A stretch of DNA of 64,000 nt from CALMEC01 sp963706315 (GTDB taxonomy: Bacteria; Actinomycetota; Thermoleophilia; Miltoncostaeales; Miltoncostaeaceae): the NCBI GenBank assembly GCA_963706315.1, contig CAVPMA010000015.1, forward strand, positions 744,001 to 808,000, written 5' to 3'. The notes under the pieces are model-generated. The model saw nothing but the letters and a program-made list of their open reading frames with translations. It was not told the origin of the DNA and made no database searches. Each line of letters begins with the position of its first letter. The first letter of the stretch is position 1. The translations under genes were made by a program, and so were the position numbers. Positions 1 through 8,096 of this stretch are shown here, piece after piece.

Positions 1-345
1 GGCGTGCTTGGCGCCCATGGTCACGAGGACCTCGTCGTGCGTCGTCGGGCGGCCGCGCTTGCTGGCCTCGTCGGCGATTGCCTCGCGCAGCTCCGGCAGA
101 CCGGGGCCCGGCACGTAGCGCACGTGGCCCTCGGCGAGGGCCCTGGCACACGCTTCCATGATGTGCGGAGCCGGTCGAAACTCCTCGCCCTGGAAGTCGC
201 CTTTCTCGAAGTGGATGATTCGGTTGCCCGTCTCCCGCTCCAGCGCCTCGGCTTTGCGAAGTGAGGCCCACTGCTTGGGCAGCACGAAGTGCGACGTTCG
301 GCGGGAGAGTCGGGGACGGAAATGAGGTGGAGCGAGCGTGCCCAT
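1..345 (-). CDS. Aminotransferase class I/II, N-terminal part (cut by window edge)
   Basis: The minus strand reads open from an ATG at 345 to the window edge, giving 115 residues without a stop. The start is chosen because GAGGAGACAACC lies just upstream. The visible protein matches the N-terminal part of fold-type I PLP aminotransferases of the aspartate aminotransferase family: the stretch around IIHFEKGDF, then VRYVPGPGLPELREAIAD, then VLVTMGAKHA, where the phosphate-anchoring part of the cofactor site begins. The catalytic lysine lies beyond the window, so substrate cannot be judged. It is transcribed away from the treT-like operon. The upstream DNA is unusually AT-rich. Family assignment is good; the specific amino-acid substrate is unknown. 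Confidence 0.8.
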   Translation of the reverse strand, partial: MGTLAPPHFRPRLSRRTSHFVLPKQWASLRKAEALERETGNRIIHFEKGDFQGEEFRPAPHIMEACARALAEGHVRYVPGPGLPELREAIADEASKRGRPTTHDEVLVTMGAKHA

Positions 346-380
346 GGTTGTCTCCTCGTGGGCGTCATCGGTGAGGTACT

Positions 381-405
381 GATATTTGTAACAATCATCA
401 CAATA
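381..405 (-). promoter_or_regulatory. AT-rich upstream region with a TTGTAACAA palindrome
   Basis: In a GC-rich background this short stretch upstream of the aminotransferase start is AT-rich and contains the perfect inverted repeat TTGTAACAA (386-394), with a second TTGT-type half site on the minus strand at 398-403. It looks like a promoter/operator for the minus-strand aminotransferase. No clean -35/-10 pair with good spacing was found, so this is an inference. Confidence 0.3.
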
Positions 406-789
406 CGTTCTCGATGCGCTGTCTACGGGGGATCCCCTGATACGGGCTGCCAGGTACCCGTAGTCGGGGGTTGGTACGCGCCACTGGCCCTCGTGCCGCC
501 CACCTTCTAGGGTGGTGCCCGGCGGGCCGAGCGTTCGGAACGCGACGCAGCACCACCCTGGTCACACGCGGGAGGTTCCGGATGTGCCTCGCACGAAGCG
601 CGCTCACCGTGGCCGCCCCGGCGGGCGCCGTGGCGAGCGCGTGCACAGACGCAACGTGCGATGAGTCCCCGGTAGGGACCCGGCGCCGGCTTGGCGTTCG
701 TCGATGACGGAGCCGCTGCCGGACAATTCGGAGGGCCTCGTTCGCGCCGGGTTCCACGCGGCCGGACGTCGGCCGCCAGTCCTCGGCGG
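406..789. other. Intergenic region, no convincing gene
   Basis: About 380 bases between the divergent aminotransferase and treT-like genes. It contains an inverted repeat TACGGG...CCCGTA (about 441-462). It also holds a 41-codon plus-strand frame (582-707) that starts after GGGAGG and looks like a short lipoprotein signal (hydrophobic run followed by VASAC), but it ends soon after. That frame may be a gene relic or chance; I do not call it as a gene. Confidence 0.4.
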
Positions 790-2010
790 GTGCGACTGAA
801 GCGGAAGTCGTTCGAGGACTACCGAGGCCTCGTCGGCGATGAGATCGTGGCCGAGGTGCGTGAGCTCGGACGCGCGCTCAGGGGTCTGCGGGTGCTCGAG
901 CTGAGCGCGACGGCGACCGGCGGCGGCGTGGCCGAGCTGCTCTCATCCCTGGTACCCCTGGAGCGGGATCTGGGCATCGCGGCCGAGTGGCGGGTGATCG
1001 CGGGGGACTTGCGCTTCTTCGAGGTGACCAAGAGGATCCACAACGGCCTGCAGGGAATGGCCGTCGACCTCACCGACGCCCAGCGGGCCGAGTACCTGCG
1101 GCACAACGAGGCCAACGCTCGCGTGCTCGAGGAACGGTGGGACGTCGTCGTCGTCCACGACCCCCAGCCCGCGGCGATTCGCGCCTTCGCGCCGCAGATC
1201 GGCGACCACTGGATCTGGCGGTGTCACATCGACTCGTCGGATCCGCACCTTCCGGTGTGGGAGTTCCTCCGTCCCTACGTCGAGCGTCACGATCGCGCGA
1301 TCTTCACGCTGGCGTCGTTCGTTCCCCCGGACCTCGGTCTCCCCACATCTCTGATCCTTCCGGCGATCGACCCGATCACCTCGAAGAATCAGGAGCTCCC
1401 CGAATACCTCGCGCGGCAAACCGTCGCCGCGCTCGGCGTCGACCTCTCCCGGCCGCTCCTGCTCCAGGTCTCGCGCTTCGACCCGTGGAAGGACCCGCTC
1501 GGCGTCGTCGAGGTGTGGCGCCGCGTGCGCGAGACCTTCCCTCCGCTCCAACTCGCGCTCGTCGGGTCGATGGCGACGGACGACCCGGAGGGGTGGCGGA
1601 TCTACGAGGAGATCGAGCGAGAGACGGCCGGCGAACCGGAGTGCCTGCTCCTCACGGACCAGATGGGGGTGGCCAACCACGAGGTGAATGCATTCCAGCG
1701 CGTCGCGGACGTGGCGATCCAGAAGAGCATCCGCGAGGGATTCGGGCTGGTCGTCGCCGAGACGCTCTGGAAGGGCACCGCGATGATCGCCGGCCGAGCG
1801 GGAGGAATCCCGGTCCAACTCGAGGACGGGGTCGGGGGCTACCTGGCCGGGTCGGTCGACGAGTTCGTCGCACGCACGATCGAGCTGCTCGAGAACCCGG
1901 TCCTGGCCCGGGAGCTCGGGGCTGCCGGCTCGACTCGCGTGCGCGACCGGTTCTTGCTCCCACGCCTGCTCCGCGACCACCTCTCCGTCGTGCGGCAGGT
2001 CGCCGGGTAA
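790..2010 (+). CDS. treT: Trehalose synthase-type GT4 glycosyltransferase (TreT-like)
   Basis: The protein (406 residues from the GTG at 790) resembles TreT, which joins a nucleotide-activated glucose to free glucose to make trehalose in the cytoplasm. Visible hallmarks are the N-terminal FEDYRGLVGDE followed by the GGGVAELL glycine loop of the first Rossmann domain, a DPQP segment, and the GT-B family E-x7-E motif as EGFGLVVAE at about residues 316-324, followed by AGRAGGIPVQL. An in-frame TTG at 691 would add 33 Arg/Gly-rich residues unlike the family, so 790 is preferred. It precedes three closely packed genes by 98 bases. Substrate preference cannot be read from the sequence; another GT4 activity remains possible. 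Confidence 0.78.
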   Translation: MRLKRKSFEDYRGLVGDEIVAEVRELGRALRGLRVLELSATATGGGVAELLSSLVPLERDLGIAAEWRVIAGDLRFFEVTKRIHNGLQGMAVDLTDAQRAEYLRHNEANARVLEERWDVVVVHDPQPAAIRAFAPQIGDHWIWRCHIDSSDPHLPVWEFLRPYVERHDRAIFTLASFVPPDLGLPTSLILPAIDPITSKNQELPEYLARQTVAALGVDLSRPLLLQVSRFDPWKDPLGVVEVWRRVRETFPPLQLALVGSMATDDPEGWRIYEEIERETAGEPECLLLTDQMGVANHEVNAFQRVADVAIQKSIREGFGLVVAETLWKGTAMIAGRAGGIPVQLEDGVGGYLAGSVDEFVARTIELLENPVLARELGAAGSTRVRDRFLLPRLLRDHLSVVRQVAG

Positions 2011-2108
2011 CCCTCGGCACGGTCCGTCTGGTCGACACCCGACGAGCGTCGCCGCGGTCTCGCAGGGCAGCCGCCCGTGATCACGGCCGGCAGGTCTAAG
2101 ATCGACGG

Positions 2109-2714
2109 GTGTCAGCCGGCGAGCATCGACGAATCTCCCTCGCGACCGAGGAGCCCATCTGGAGCCGCTTCTTCCTCGTCGCGCCGCTGGTGCTCGTGGG
2201 CACCCGGGAGCCCGACGCAGGCCACGATCTGGCCCCCAAGCACATGGCCATGCCGCTCGGTTGGCAGAACTACTTCTGCTTCGTTTGCAGCCCGCGGCAC
2301 GCCACGCACCGCAACATCGAGGCGACCGGTGAGTTCACCGTCAGCTTCCCCAGCCCGCAACAGATCCTGCACGCCAGCATGGCTGCTGCGATGCGCGATC
2401 CGGACGGTTCGAAGCCCAGCCTCGCGGCGCTCGAGACGTTCCCAGCCGACCGGGTCGCGGGCGTTCTCGTCCGCGATTCCTACCTCTGGCTGGAATGCAC
2501 GCGCGAGCGCATCATCGACGGGTTCGGCGAAAACAGCCTGATCGTGGGCCGGATCGTGGCCGCGGCGGTGGATGAGCGGGCGCTCCGTGGGTTCGAAAGC
2601 GACGATGCCGACGTCATCGGGGGATCCCCGCTGCTGGCCTACCTCAGCCCTGGGCGCTTCGCGCGCGTCGCCCAGAGCTACTCCTTCCCCTTCCCGGCCG
2701 ACTTCCGGTTGTGA
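2109..2714 (+). CDS. Flavin reductase-like FMN-binding protein (DIM6/NTAB family)
   Basis: A 201-residue protein starting at GTG. It follows the flavin-reductase-like split-barrel pattern: an early substrate/FMN strand (FFLVAPLVLVGT), a Phe-Cys segment FCFVCSPRHATHRNIEATGEFTV typical of RutF/NTAB proteins, and a later barrel strand LIVGRIVAAAVDE. Such proteins bind FMN and reduce it with NAD(P)H or act as simple flavoproteins. Its stop overlaps the GTG start of the M20 peptidase (GTGA), implying translational coupling. The physiological partner is not evident; no monooxygenase lies beside it. Confidence 0.75.
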   Translation: MSAGEHRRISLATEEPIWSRFFLVAPLVLVGTREPDAGHDLAPKHMAMPLGWQNYFCFVCSPRHATHRNIEATGEFTVSFPSPQQILHASMAAAMRDPDGSKPSLAALETFPADRVAGVLVRDSYLWLECTRERIIDGFGENSLIVGRIVAAAVDERALRGFESDDADVIGGSPLLAYLSPGRFARVAQSYSFPFPADFRL

Positions 2715-3886
2715 GGCAGGCGGTGCCCGACGACCAGGCGCGACGTCTCCTCGTCGCACTTCGCGAGCGCGAGGAAGGAATGTCGGCGCTGCTCGAGCGC
2801 CTGGTGCTGGCTGAGTCCCCCTCGCTCGAGCCGGCCGCGCAGAGCGCGGCGTTCGCAATCCTCGCCGACGCGTTCACCGAACTGGGCTTCGAGGTGACCC
2901 GGGTCGACGGCCGCAGCGCCGGCGATCACCTCCATGCAGCGCCGACCGAAACAGACCCCGATGCCGCCTACCAACTGCTCCTGGGCCACATGGACACCGT
3001 CTGGCCCAGCGGCACAGTGAACGAGATGCCCGTTCGCGCATACGACGACCGCATCGCGGGCCCGGGCGCGTACGACATGAAGGGCGGCCTCGTCCAGATG
3101 ATCTTCGCGCTCGGCGCGCTCCGCGACGAGGGCCTCGAGCCGCCCTTGCGACCGGTGGTCTTCATCAACAGCGACGAGGAGATCGGCAGCGGCGAGTCGA
3201 GTCCGCACATCCGCCGTCTCGCCCAGGGCGCCGCTCGCGCGTTCGTGCTCGAGCCCTCGTTCGGCTCCGCCGGCAGGCTCAAGACGGCGCGCAAGGGCGT
3301 CGGGCGCTTCACCCTCCGCATCAAGGGCCGCGCGAGCCACGCCGGGCTCAGCCCCGAGGAAGGGATCAGCGCGATCCTCGAGGCCTCCCACCAGATCCAG
3401 CGGTTGTTCGCACTGAACGACCACGAGCGCGGGGTGACGGTCAACGTCGGGACGATCGACGGGGGTTTGCACGCGAACGTGATCGCGCCGGAAGTGACCG
3501 CGGTGATCGACGCACGCGTGCCCACCGCCCGCGACGCGACTGTCGTCGAGCGGGCCATTCGCGGGCTGACACCGGTGCAGGATGGCGTGTCGCTTGAGAT
3601 CGAGGGCGGTTTCGGCCGCCCGCCGCTCGAACCCACGCCGCGCAACCGCGCCCTGTGGCGGGCCGCCGAGGCCGCGGCCGAGACGCTTGGCATGGAGATC
3701 GACGAGGCGGCGGTCGGCGGGGCGTCGGACGGGAACACCACGAGCCTCTTCACGGCGACGCTCGACGGGCTCGGGCCGGTCGGCGACGGCGCGCACGCCC
3801 TCAACGAGTACGTCCTCGTCTCGCAGATGCCGGAACGGGCGGCACTCCTGGCCGTGTTGTTGATGGAACCCCTGGCACGGACGTGA
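2711..3886 (+). CDS. M20-family metallopeptidase / amidohydrolase
   Basis: A 391-residue M20 zinc peptidase of the carboxypeptidase G2 / ArgE / DapE group. Metal-site motifs are in place: GHMDTVWP (His93, Asp95), AYDMKGG (Asp122), SDEEIGS (catalytic Glu156 and ligand Glu157), and a late DGAHALNEY histidine. The inserted dimerisation domain is visible around GRASHAGLSPEEG. The enzyme would hydrolyse an amide bond next to a carboxylate; the substrate is not readable. It overlaps the flavin reductase upstream by 4 bases and touches the next gene by one base (TGATG), so the three form one translational unit. Confidence 0.85.
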   Translation: MRQAVPDDQARRLLVALREREEGMSALLERLVLAESPSLEPAAQSAAFAILADAFTELGFEVTRVDGRSAGDHLHAAPTETDPDAAYQLLLGHMDTVWPSGTVNEMPVRAYDDRIAGPGAYDMKGGLVQMIFALGALRDEGLEPPLRPVVFINSDEEIGSGESSPHIRRLAQGAARAFVLEPSFGSAGRLKTARKGVGRFTLRIKGRASHAGLSPEEGISAILEASHQIQRLFALNDHERGVTVNVGTIDGGLHANVIAPEVTAVIDARVPTARDATVVERAIRGLTPVQDGVSLEIEGGFGRPPLEPTPRNRALWRAAEAAAETLGMEIDEAAVGGASDGNTTSLFTATLDGLGPVGDGAHALNEYVLVSQMPERAALLAVLLMEPLART

Positions 3887-5004
3887 TGATGGGATCCGCC
3901 GTCCGATCCGCCTCAGGCGGGCACTACCTCACCAGCGTCGCGCGAATCGCCGACTTCGCCGAGCGGCCCATCTCGACCCAGTCGCGCAGCCGGGTTGATT
4001 GGGCCGACGGAGATTACGTCGTCGCCGACGTCATGGCTGGGACGCCCTTCCTGATCGAGTCGCCCAGCGGCCGGTACGTGGAGGTGCTGGAAGGCGACTC
4101 GCTGGTCGGCGCCCTCGGGCGGCGGTGCGCCACGTTGGAGGTCGTGGGCGACTGGCGCGCCGTCGGCGACGATCTCATGATGCACACGCTGACCTCCGCG
4201 GGCGTGCTCGGGCGCTGCACGTCCGCCGCCCAGCCGCCGCCGCGGATGGCCACCCTTCGCTACCGGGGCCACGTCATGCGCGACGGGCGCGCGTGGGCGA
4301 TGCGTGACTTCGTCGCGCCACCGGCTGCCGCCGAGCTTCGCGCGCCGGTCGTGCTCATCATCGGCACCTCAATGGACGCGGGCAAGACGGTGGCGGCGAC
4401 TCGCATCGTCCGAGAGCTCAAGGCCATGGGTCTGCGCGTCGCCGCCTCGAAGCTGACCGGCGTCGGACGTCTCAAGGACCTGCGGGCCATGGCGGACGCC
4501 GGCGCGGACGCGATCGCGGACTTCGTCGACGCAGGGCTCCCGTCGACCGCCGTCCCGGCCGCGGAGTTCGAGCCGGCCCTCCGCTGGATCCTCGGCCGCC
4601 TCGCCGAGATCGAGCCCGACGTTGTCGTCGCGGAAGCCGGCGCGTCGCCCCTCGAGCCCTACAACGGGGAGACCGCCGTGCAGTTGCTGGGAGACCTCCG
4701 GCGCTGCACCGTGCTGTGTGCGTCCGACCCGTACGCGGTCGTGGGCGTGACGGGCGCATTCGAGGTGACGCCCGATCTGATCTCGGGCCGCGCCACGAGC
4801 ACCGAGGCGGCGATCGCTCTGCTGGCGCAGCTCTGCCCGGTGCCGGCCCTCAACTTGCTCGACCCGGCGTCCCGGCCCGCGCTCAGGCGGATCCTCGGGG
4901 AGCGGCTGGGGATCGGGGACCGCGGAGGCGTGAGCGCATCTTCGGCCGTTGCCGGCGAACCCGACCCGAACCGGGCCGTGAGCGGACGCACCGTCTTCCC
5001 CTGA
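3886..5004 (+). CDS. P-loop protein resembling DUF1611 / BioD-like fold, function unknown
   Basis: A 372-residue protein whose ATG at 3886 overlaps the M20 stop by one base. It has an N-terminal beta-rich domain of about 145 residues (YVVADVMAGTPFLIESPSG) and then a P-loop domain with GTSMDAGKT at 160-168, followed by DADA-type switch residues and VVVAEAGASPLEPYNGE. The P-loop with two acidic/Ala residues before the GKT resembles dethiobiotin-synthetase-like enzymes and DUF1611 (DgcN-type) proteins. Those families carry out ATP-dependent or acyl-transfer chemistry on small carboxylates. Coupling to an M20 amidase suggests an amino-acid-derivative pathway. The exact family is uncertain. Confidence 0.6.
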   Translation: MMGSAVRSASGGHYLTSVARIADFAERPISTQSRSRVDWADGDYVVADVMAGTPFLIESPSGRYVEVLEGDSLVGALGRRCATLEVVGDWRAVGDDLMMHTLTSAGVLGRCTSAAQPPPRMATLRYRGHVMRDGRAWAMRDFVAPPAAAELRAPVVLIIGTSMDAGKTVAATRIVRELKAMGLRVAASKLTGVGRLKDLRAMADAGADAIADFVDAGLPSTAVPAAEFEPALRWILGRLAEIEPDVVVAEAGASPLEPYNGETAVQLLGDLRRCTVLCASDPYAVVGVTGAFEVTPDLISGRATSTEAAIALLAQLCPVPALNLLDPASRPALRRILGERLGIGDRGGVSASSAVAGEPDPNRAVSGRTVFP

Positions 5005-5122
5005 CGGGAGGGCCGAGACCGACCATCGCCGTGCAGGGGACAGCTGGGCTCAGCAGTGGGAGAGGGCAGACCACTTGACGCCGAACATGGTCTTGACGTT
5101 CTCGCACCAGGGGGGTTCTCCT

Positions 5123-5150
5123 TCCTCTCCGCCGAGCACGGCGGAGGGGG
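5123..5150. terminator. Hairpin between convergent genes
   Basis: CTCCGCCG and CGGCGGAG form an 8-bp perfect stem (extendable with G-T pairs) around the loop AGCA, followed by GGGGTTTG on the plus strand. It sits between the plus-strand P-loop gene and the minus-strand flavodoxin gene and could stop transcription from either side. Confidence 0.5.
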
Positions 5151-5216
5151 GTTTGACATCGCGCCGCTGACGTCGGCGGGCGGGACGTGGCGGCGTCCTG
5201 TCGTGCGCTCGGCGGG

Positions 5217-5726
5217 TCAGCCGGTCGCGAGCCCGCGGGCCCATTCGACCGCGCGGTCCCGCTCGCCCTCGCGAAGCGGCCCGGCCGTGTCCTCGACGAT
5301 GAAGCTCTCTTCCCCGACGACCTCGTATCCGTGCCGGCGCAGTCGCTGGGCGATCTTGTGCGCCGCTGACCCCGTGAGGAGCTTCGGCTTCCCGATCCGC
5401 GTGTCGAACGCGGCGGCGCTTCGACCCGTGCCCGCGTCGATCCCGTCGAGCCATTCGCGCAGTCCGGTTCCTTCCAGCGCGGGTTCGGGGATGCCCTTCT
5501 TGCGGGCATCGTCGAGCGCGCCCTTGCGCGAGAGGCCCGAGGTCATCCCGTGCACGTGGGTGGGCCCACCGACCACGAGCAGGTCGGCATTCTCGACTTG
5601 GCCCGCCGCCACCTGCGCGACCGACACCAGGACGACCTCCGCGCGGTCGCGCAAGCCACGCGCCACGAGTTCGGCGATCTCCCGGGTGTTCCCGAAGAGG
5701 GATTCGTATACGACGACGGCCTTCAC
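5217..5726 (-). CDS. Flavodoxin-family protein
   Basis: A 169-residue protein from GTG at 5726, chosen because GAGGAGGC lies directly upstream and the protein then begins with the flavodoxin signature KAVVVYESLFGNTREIAE. That motif is the FMN-phosphate loop (T/S-x-T/S-G-N-T type, here ESLFGNT). VGGPTHVHGM is the second flavin loop. Flavodoxin-domain proteins carry electrons as bound FMN. The C-terminal part (GKPKLLTGSAAHKIAQRLRRHGYEVVGEESFIVED) is typical of stand-alone actinobacterial flavodoxin-family proteins. The partner is unknown. Confidence 0.85.
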   Translation of the reverse strand: MKAVVVYESLFGNTREIAELVARGLRDRAEVVLVSVAQVAAGQVENADLLVVGGPTHVHGMTSGLSRKGALDDARKKGIPEPALEGTGLREWLDGIDAGTGRSAAAFDTRIGKPKLLTGSAAHKIAQRLRRHGYEVVGEESFIVEDTAGPLREGERDRAVEWARGLATG

Positions 5727-6093
5727 GATGCCTCCTCTGGTATGCGGATCGCCCCAGCGTCCCAGCCAGTCCGGCAACGCCGCATCGTGGTCATGACCCA
5801 GTGGTGGTTCGGGCTTTCCGCGCCGGATGCGTCGCCGGGACCGATGCTCATCGCCCGCCGCCAAGATGTCGATCCCGACTGGGCCGCGTCGTTCTCGGAG
5901 ATTGCACCGGATTGCCGGGGAGGCAACCGGGACCCGCTTGACGGTGCGACGCCTCGCGCGGGTATGGTGAGCCATGCCGTACGTCGCCTGAGACGATCGC
6001 CTTCACCACCGCTCCGACAACTCGGTGCGTCCAAGGCTCATGAACGTCGACATGGAGCGTGGGGACCAATTCATCACGAACTGGAGGTCGAGG
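5727..6093. other. Intergenic region without recognisable gene
   Basis: Between the divergent flavodoxin and membrane-protein genes. Open frames exist on both strands but show no family features, and the minus-strand extension upstream of the flavodoxin start looks non-coding. The promoters of both neighbours should lie here, though no strong consensus boxes were seen. Confidence 0.4.
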
Positions 6094-6558
6094 ATGAAAC
6101 GGAATCGAGAGTTTGAACAGCAGGCCCGCCGCGTCGCGGAGGCTGCGGCGCTGACCCGGCTCGTGACGCCGATTGTGCGCGAGGTCATGTCAGACCGCAA
6201 GGTGCGCAGGGCCGCTGGCGAAACATATGAGGCGGGGCGGCGGATGTATGAGGAGGTTCGCGGCGCCGACCCGACACAGGTTGTGGGGAGGATGGCGCGA
6301 GATGAACGCTTCCAGAGCGACGTCGCCGCGCTTGTCCGCTCCGCGACAAATGCCGTCGATGTGGGGATCGCGAGGGGACGTCGCCGCGTCCGTCACCGCC
6401 TGCTTCGGTTGCTGGTGATCGGCACCGGAGCAGCGTGTGTCATCGGCATCGCACTCAGGCGCAGGTGTGCGGATCTGCCATCCGACGGCGACGGGCGTGA
6501 AGTCCGCGTATCGGAAGCAACGCCGGCCGCGGCTCAAACCGAGCGGATCACAGGCTAG
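6094..6558 (+). CDS. Small protein with one C-terminal membrane segment, unknown function
   Basis: The ATG at 6094 is chosen because GGAGG lies about 10 bases upstream; an in-frame start at 6025 is also possible. The 154-residue product has a charged, helical N-terminal part (RNREFEQQARRVAEAAALTRLV), Arg/Ala-rich helices in the middle, then one hydrophobic segment LLRLLVIGTGAACVIGIALRR and a short hydrophilic tail. This looks like a tail-anchored or single-pass membrane protein with a cytoplasmic helical domain. I do not recognise the family. Confidence 0.55.
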   Translation: MKRNREFEQQARRVAEAAALTRLVTPIVREVMSDRKVRRAAGETYEAGRRMYEEVRGADPTQVVGRMARDERFQSDVAALVRSATNAVDVGIARGRRRVRHRLLRLLVIGTGAACVIGIALRRRCADLPSDGDGREVRVSEATPAAAQTERITG

Positions 6559-6771
6559 GCGGTCCGTCCGGCAGTTCGTGGGTCGGGAGCGCAGAGCGGG
6601 CGGGACGAATTGTGAGCTGCCGGTCGGTTCGCGCGGAACAGCCCGAATCGACCCGGTACTCGTCGGCGGCGGGGCCGTGACCGACAGACCGACCGCGCCG
6701 TGGCTCGGTCATGCCCTCCTCAAAGCGAAGCGCACCGGCCAGGTCGTGCGCCCCGCCTCGAGCACGGCCCG

Positions 6772-7131
6772 TCAGGTGCGCGGGGCGTACCGGTGGTGGA
6801 GCATCAGGTCGTTCCCGTCGGGGTCGGTGAAGAGCGCCATGTGGCAGACGCCCGTATCGAACGTCTCGCCCAGGAAGGTCACGCCCTTCGCCTCCAACTC
6901 CGCCCGGGCCTGCGCGACGTCGTCGACGTGCAGGGCGAGGTGTGCGTTCTTCTGCGGCGCGAACGGAAGCCCCATCTTCTCCGGCTCCCAGATCCCGAAG
7001 CACGTCTTACCGACCCAGAACTCGAACCGGGAGGTGGCGTCCGGTCTGAGCCCCAGCGTCTCCACATAGAAGTTGCGGGAGCGCTCCGCGTCCCGCGACG
7101 GAACCCCGATGAAGTCAAGCCTGCTGATCAC
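6772..7131 (-). CDS. VOC / glyoxalase-fold protein
   Basis: A 119-residue single-domain vicinal-oxygen-chelate protein. GTG at 7131 is chosen because GGAGACC precedes it and the protein then begins ISRLDFIGVPSRDAERSRNFY, the usual first beta-alpha-beta unit. Further signatures are AHLALHVDDVAQARAELEAKG and the C-terminal metal-site strand CHMALFTDPDGNDLMLHHRY. VOC proteins include glyoxalases, dioxygenases and antibiotic-binding proteins, and the sequence does not tell which applies here. A longer frame reaches 7296 but its extra residues are Arg/Pro-rich and unlike the fold. Confidence 0.8.
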   Translation of the reverse strand: MISRLDFIGVPSRDAERSRNFYVETLGLRPDATSRFEFWVGKTCFGIWEPEKMGLPFAPQKNAHLALHVDDVAQARAELEAKGVTFLGETFDTGVCHMALFTDPDGNDLMLHHRYAPRT

Positions 7132-7260
7132 GTGGTCTCCTCTCTTGCTCGAGTATCTCAATTCACACCAGCCGGTGAGCTTGCTCCGCCGACACGGCCG
7201 CCGGGTCCAACGCCGCGGCCCGCCGCGTGCGTAGGATTGCCCAGTCGCGAAGGGAGGAGC

Positions 7261-7503
7261 GTGGCCGCGGGGCACGAGGAAATGGGCGCGGTGCAAATGG
7301 CCGAGGCCGTCCGGGCGCGGGGCTGGTCGGCCGCCCAGACGTACAACGCCCAGCGGCTCATCGACGGCGGCATGGGGGAGCGCCTGGGCTTCAAGTCCTT
7401 CGAGGAGACCACGTTTGGCGAAGGCACGGAGGCCCTGGAGGGGGAAGGCTGGGTCTACTACCTGTACGAGGAGCGCATCGAGGAAGTCGAGGGGCTCATC
7501 TGA
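7261..7503 (+). CDS. Small acidic hypothetical protein
   Basis: An 80-residue protein from a GTG at 7261 preceded by AAGGGAGGAGC, a strong ribosome-binding site. The sequence is well-mixed rather than low-complexity: MGAVQMAEAVRARGWSAAQTY, then GMGERLGFKSFEETTFGEGTEALEGEGWVYYLYEERIEEVEG. It has no signal peptide or membrane segment. I do not recognise the family. It is the last intact gene before the decaying region. Confidence 0.5.
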   Translation: MAAGHEEMGAVQMAEAVRARGWSAAQTYNAQRLIDGGMGERLGFKSFEETTFGEGTEALEGEGWVYYLYEERIEEVEGLI

Positions 7504-8096
7504 TCCTGGCCGTGGGGCCCTACTCGCTGGAGGCCTTCGATGGAGGAAGAAGGAGCCTGATCCGGTTCAGCCGCGGGAGGAGAGGGAAGTCTCGCGGACC
7601 CGGAGGCATGGACCGAGGACTCAAGGCGGGCACGAGGATGGGAATCGCGGGGGCGTTGCCCGGCTTGTTTTCCAAGCGCCCGATCAGCGCATCGACCTTC
7701 GAACAAGAAGACCCTGTCTGCAGGGGCGTCGCCCGTTCCGGGAAAGCCGCGCTCGACGGCGATGACCTCGATCCATGCTCCCCACAACCTCATTCGCTCC
7801 CGTTTGCAGGGCACACGCCGATAGGCCGTGAAGGGATCGAACCTTCGACCTTGGGACCAAAAGGCGCCCGCAGCGCTCCTGCGCGTTGGAGGGCTTCTGC
7901 AGCGCCTTCCTCTGGTGGACCTTCGAGCGGCTCGACTCCTTGCGCCCGTTGCTACGGGCCGGGGTCTGAGCCGGCGACGACTCCGAAAGGATGGTGGGTT
8001 GGCGGAGCGTCCCGCGTCCGGCCCCCTCGCCAACCCGGCGCCTGAGTGCCCGGCGAGGCCCACTGACCGGCACGGCGGCCGCGCCGCCCGGCCGCG
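7504..8096. other. Intergenic region at the left edge of the accessory region
   Basis: About 590 bases with no convincing gene. It contains the tRNA 3'-end remnant at 7824-7864; the DNA to its right reads open in several frames with Arg/Ser-rich, non-family translations. Taken as a left junction of the integrated region by inference. Confidence 0.35.
7824..7864 (-). repeat. tRNA 3'-half remnant (Lys-like), possible att site
   Basis: On the minus strand this reads as an anticodon-loop CTTTTGG, variable loop AGGTC, and an intact T-arm GAAGG-TTCGATC-CCTTC, then ACGGCC. The 5' half of a tRNA is missing. It shares the AGGTC variable loop and ACGGCC end with the intact tRNA-Lys at 31.4 kb but has a different T-stem, so it is either a diverged copy or a fragment of another tRNA. 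Confidence 0.45.

Noticed and set aside
582..707. 41-codon plus-strand frame resembling a short lipoprotein signal
   Set aside because: It has a good RBS and a VASAC lipobox-like sequence, but the rest is too short and Arg-rich to support a protein.
943..1980. Long minus-strand open frame opposite the TreT-like gene
   Set aside because: High-GC codon bias leaves the opposite strand open; the translation is Arg/Asp/Val-rich without family features, while the plus strand gives a recognised enzyme.
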